A DNA stretch of 13,603 nt, from NCBI GenBank assembly GCA_002315875.1, contig DCIL01000066.1, positions 7,560 through 21,162 on the forward strand, in the 5' to 3' direction. The stretch comes from Verrucomicrobia bacterium UBA1727 (lineage in GTDB: Bacteria > Verrucomicrobiota > Kiritimatiellia > RFP12 > UBA1067). Position numbers and translations under genes: made by a program. The notes beneath the pieces are model-generated. The model was given only the letters and a program-made list of their open reading frames with translations. It searched no databases and was not told the origin of the DNA. Positions 12,540 through 13,603 of this stretch are shown in pieces (the first letter of the stretch is position 1; each line of letters starts with the position of its first letter).

Positions 12540-13376
12540 TCAATTGTCCTCCCGTCCGTCGCCATTCAAGACCTTGATGCCGCCGAAGCGGTCGACCTTG
12601 AGGAGCATGCCGTCCTCGGGACGCTTCCCCTGCGGATACACCCACACCTTGTGCGCGTCGGTTCGTCCGTTCGTCTCCCACACGATCGAGACCGGCGCGG
12701 GACGCTCCTCGACGGCCTTGGCAGCCGCCGCTTCTTTCTTCTCCGACTCCTGTTTCTTCGCCGCTTCCGCACTCTTCTGCTGTTGCAACCGATTGACGAG
12801 ATAACTCGTCGTGGAGAAGACCGAGATCGAGGACTTCTGCACCATGCCGCCACTCGCCTCGAGTTCCGCATCGCCCGTCAGCGCCTTCACGACCACGCCC
12901 TTTACCACATCCTGTGACACCGGCGCAAAAAGCACCTCCTCCAGGGTCTCGCCGCCGGTGGACGCCGCGGGAGCGGACTCCTCACCGGACTTCGCCGCGG
13001 ACTTATCTTCCTTCCGCATGATCACCGGACGCGCCGTAGCCGTATCGACCTCTTCCTTTCCCTTGAGCGGCGCGCCTGTAAGCGTGATCACATCGCTCGC
13101 GGCGTTCTCGGTATCGATAACCTTAGCGGAAACGATGGTGACTGACGCACAGTTTTCTTCCTCGACTTCGACATTGTCGTAGGTGATCACCGCCGGCTGC
13201 TGCGTCACGAGCGCCGTTGAGCGAGCGCGGCGCATGAGCGCATAGACATCACGCACCGCGCCCTTGATGCGGGCGGACTTCTGACCGGCGCGCACGCTGA
13301 CGAGTCCCACCGTGACCATCGTGCCCATTATGGCGACGATCACCAGCAGCTCAATCAGCGTGAACGCCCTTCTCAA
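12540..13376 (-). CDS. gspH: Type II secretion pseudopilin GspH-like, with charged insertions
   Basis: The first product of the pseudopilin cluster starts MRRAFTLIELLVIVAIMGTMVTVGL, with Glu at mature position 5 (Glu9), and continues with a GspH/FimT-like arrangement (VRDVYALMRRARSTAL). At about 278 residues it exceeds the usual 150-190. It contains a Ser/Ala/Glu-rich linker and an Ala/Lys/Glu/Gln segment (QQQKSAEAAKKQESEK) likely to be helical or coiled. It ends with a strand (HKVWVYPQG) typical of pseudopilin C-termini. The start is probably TTG at 13376: GAGAAAGG lies seven bases upstream, it gives a normal short leader and it clears the purH stop. The ATG at 13442 would overlap purH by 53 bases. 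The residue before the expected cleavage is Ala, not Gly, which is unusual. The first-gene position supports GspH over GspG. Confidence 0.72.
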   Translation of the reverse strand: MRRAFTLIELLVIVAIMGTMVTVGLVSVRAGQKSARIKGAVRDVYALMRRARSTALVTQQPAVITYDNVEVEEENCASVTIVSAKVIDTENAASDVITLTGAPLKGKEEVDTATARPVIMRKEDKSAAKSGEESAPAASTGGETLEEVLFAPVSQDVVKGVVVKALTGDAELEASGGMVQKSSISVFSTTSYLVNRLQQQKSAEAAKKQESEKKEAAAAKAVEERPAPVSIVWETNGRTDAHKVWVYPQGKRPEDGMLLKVDRFGGIKVLNGDGREDN

Positions 13377-13389
13377 CGGAAGGCCTTTC

Positions 13390-13602
13390 TCAGTGACGGA
13401 AGGAACGCTGGCCGGTGAAGACCATGGCGATACCCGCGTCATTCGCGCAGTCGATTACATCCCAATCGCGGATCGCACCGCCGGGCTGGATGCATGAGGT
13501 GATGCCCTCGCGCAGACCGACCTCGAGTCCGTCACGGAACGGGAAGAACGCATCGGACACCATCGCGCAGCCCGGAATGCCGCCCTTCTCCGCCTTCGTC
13601 TG
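13390..13602 (-). CDS. purH: PurH (AICAR formyltransferase/IMP cyclohydrolase), C-terminal part
   Basis: PurH catalyses the last two steps of IMP synthesis, formylating AICAR with 10-formyl-THF and then closing the ring. I translated the final 70 residues, which belong to the AICAR formyltransferase domain. The motifs are SDAFFPFRDG, then CIQPGGAIRD, and a C-terminal GIAMVFTGQRSFRH that matches the family's closing segment. The 5' part lies outside the window; the base at 13603 belongs to the preceding codon. The stop TGA at 13392-13390 is 13 bases before the likely TTG of gspH, so the pseudopilin genes probably share its transcript. Confidence 0.95.
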   Translation of the reverse strand, partial: QTKAEKGGIPGCAMVSDAFFPFRDGLEVGLREGITSCIQPGGAIRDWDVIDCANDAGIAMVFTGQRSFRH

Positions 13603-13603
13603 C

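Noticed and set aside
12536..12565. Upstream ATG (12565) as the gspI start
   Set aside because: It would overlap gspH and give a longer leader; the ATG at 12535 gives the normal MRRGFTLIE start just after the gspH stop.
13377..13442. ATG at 13442 as the gspH start
   Set aside because: It overlaps purH by 53 bases and makes an unusually long leader; the TTG at 13376 has a good ribosome binding site. It cannot be fully excluded because TTG starts are rare.
1..13603. tRNA, rRNA, CRISPR, insertion sequence or phage elements
   Set aside because: I saw no cloverleaf, regular repeat-spacer pattern, transposase motif or terminal inverted repeats. All gaps between genes are under 90 bases.

Overview
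The window reads as ordinary chromosomal DNA from a Gram-negative bacterium. Every supported gene lies on the minus strand, so transcription runs from high to low coordinates. An outer membrane is implied by four type II secretion pseudopilins, a YdbH/YnbE/YdbL-type intermembrane lipid-transport set and an RnfE subunit. A secreted sialate O-acetylesterase and a LVIVD-repeat propeller would suit a glycan-degrading member of the Planctomycetota-Verrucomicrobiota-Chlamydiota group, perhaps Kiritimatiellae. That placement is inference from gene content, not from a marker gene. I saw no rRNA, tRNA, CRISPR array, insertion sequence or phage gene.

Layout in transcription order. (1) 13603-9022: the 3' end of purH, then gspH, gspI, gspJ, gspK and folD, packed with 4-base overlaps or gaps under 16 bases. 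This looks like one transcript that brackets the pseudopilin cluster with a purine-synthesis gene and a one-carbon gene. (2) 9010-2626: a promoter-like element directly before potA, then potA and potB (polyamine-type ABC importer ATPase and permease), a secreted LVIVD-repeat protein, a short ydbH homologue, and a lipoprotein that joins a YnbE-like segment to a YdbL-like (DUF1318) segment. The start/stop overlaps from the LVIVD gene through ydbH to ynbE/ydbL argue for translational coupling. A small secreted PTVV-repeat protein follows after 82 bases. (3) 2615-1036: a secreted sialate O-acetylesterase-like enzyme with its own -10-like element. (4) 1025-1: a near-consensus promoter, an rnfE gene with no other rnf gene beside it, and the 5' part of nrdR.

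The most interesting signal is in the start sites. The three genes that begin transcription units (potA, the esterase, rnfE) each have TATAAT only 7-11 bases before the ATG and lack a clear Shine-Dalgarno sequence. Genes inside the units mostly have good ones. This predicts leaderless or nearly leaderless mRNAs. Other points are the isolated rnfE, potAB without potC or potD, the YnbE-YdbL fusion coupled to a LVIVD protein, a changed WYQGESN motif in the esterase, an Ala at the expected cleavage site of GspH, and a 10-base tandem repeat at the rnfE-nrdR junction. I found no clear sign of a wholly new defence or mobile system.
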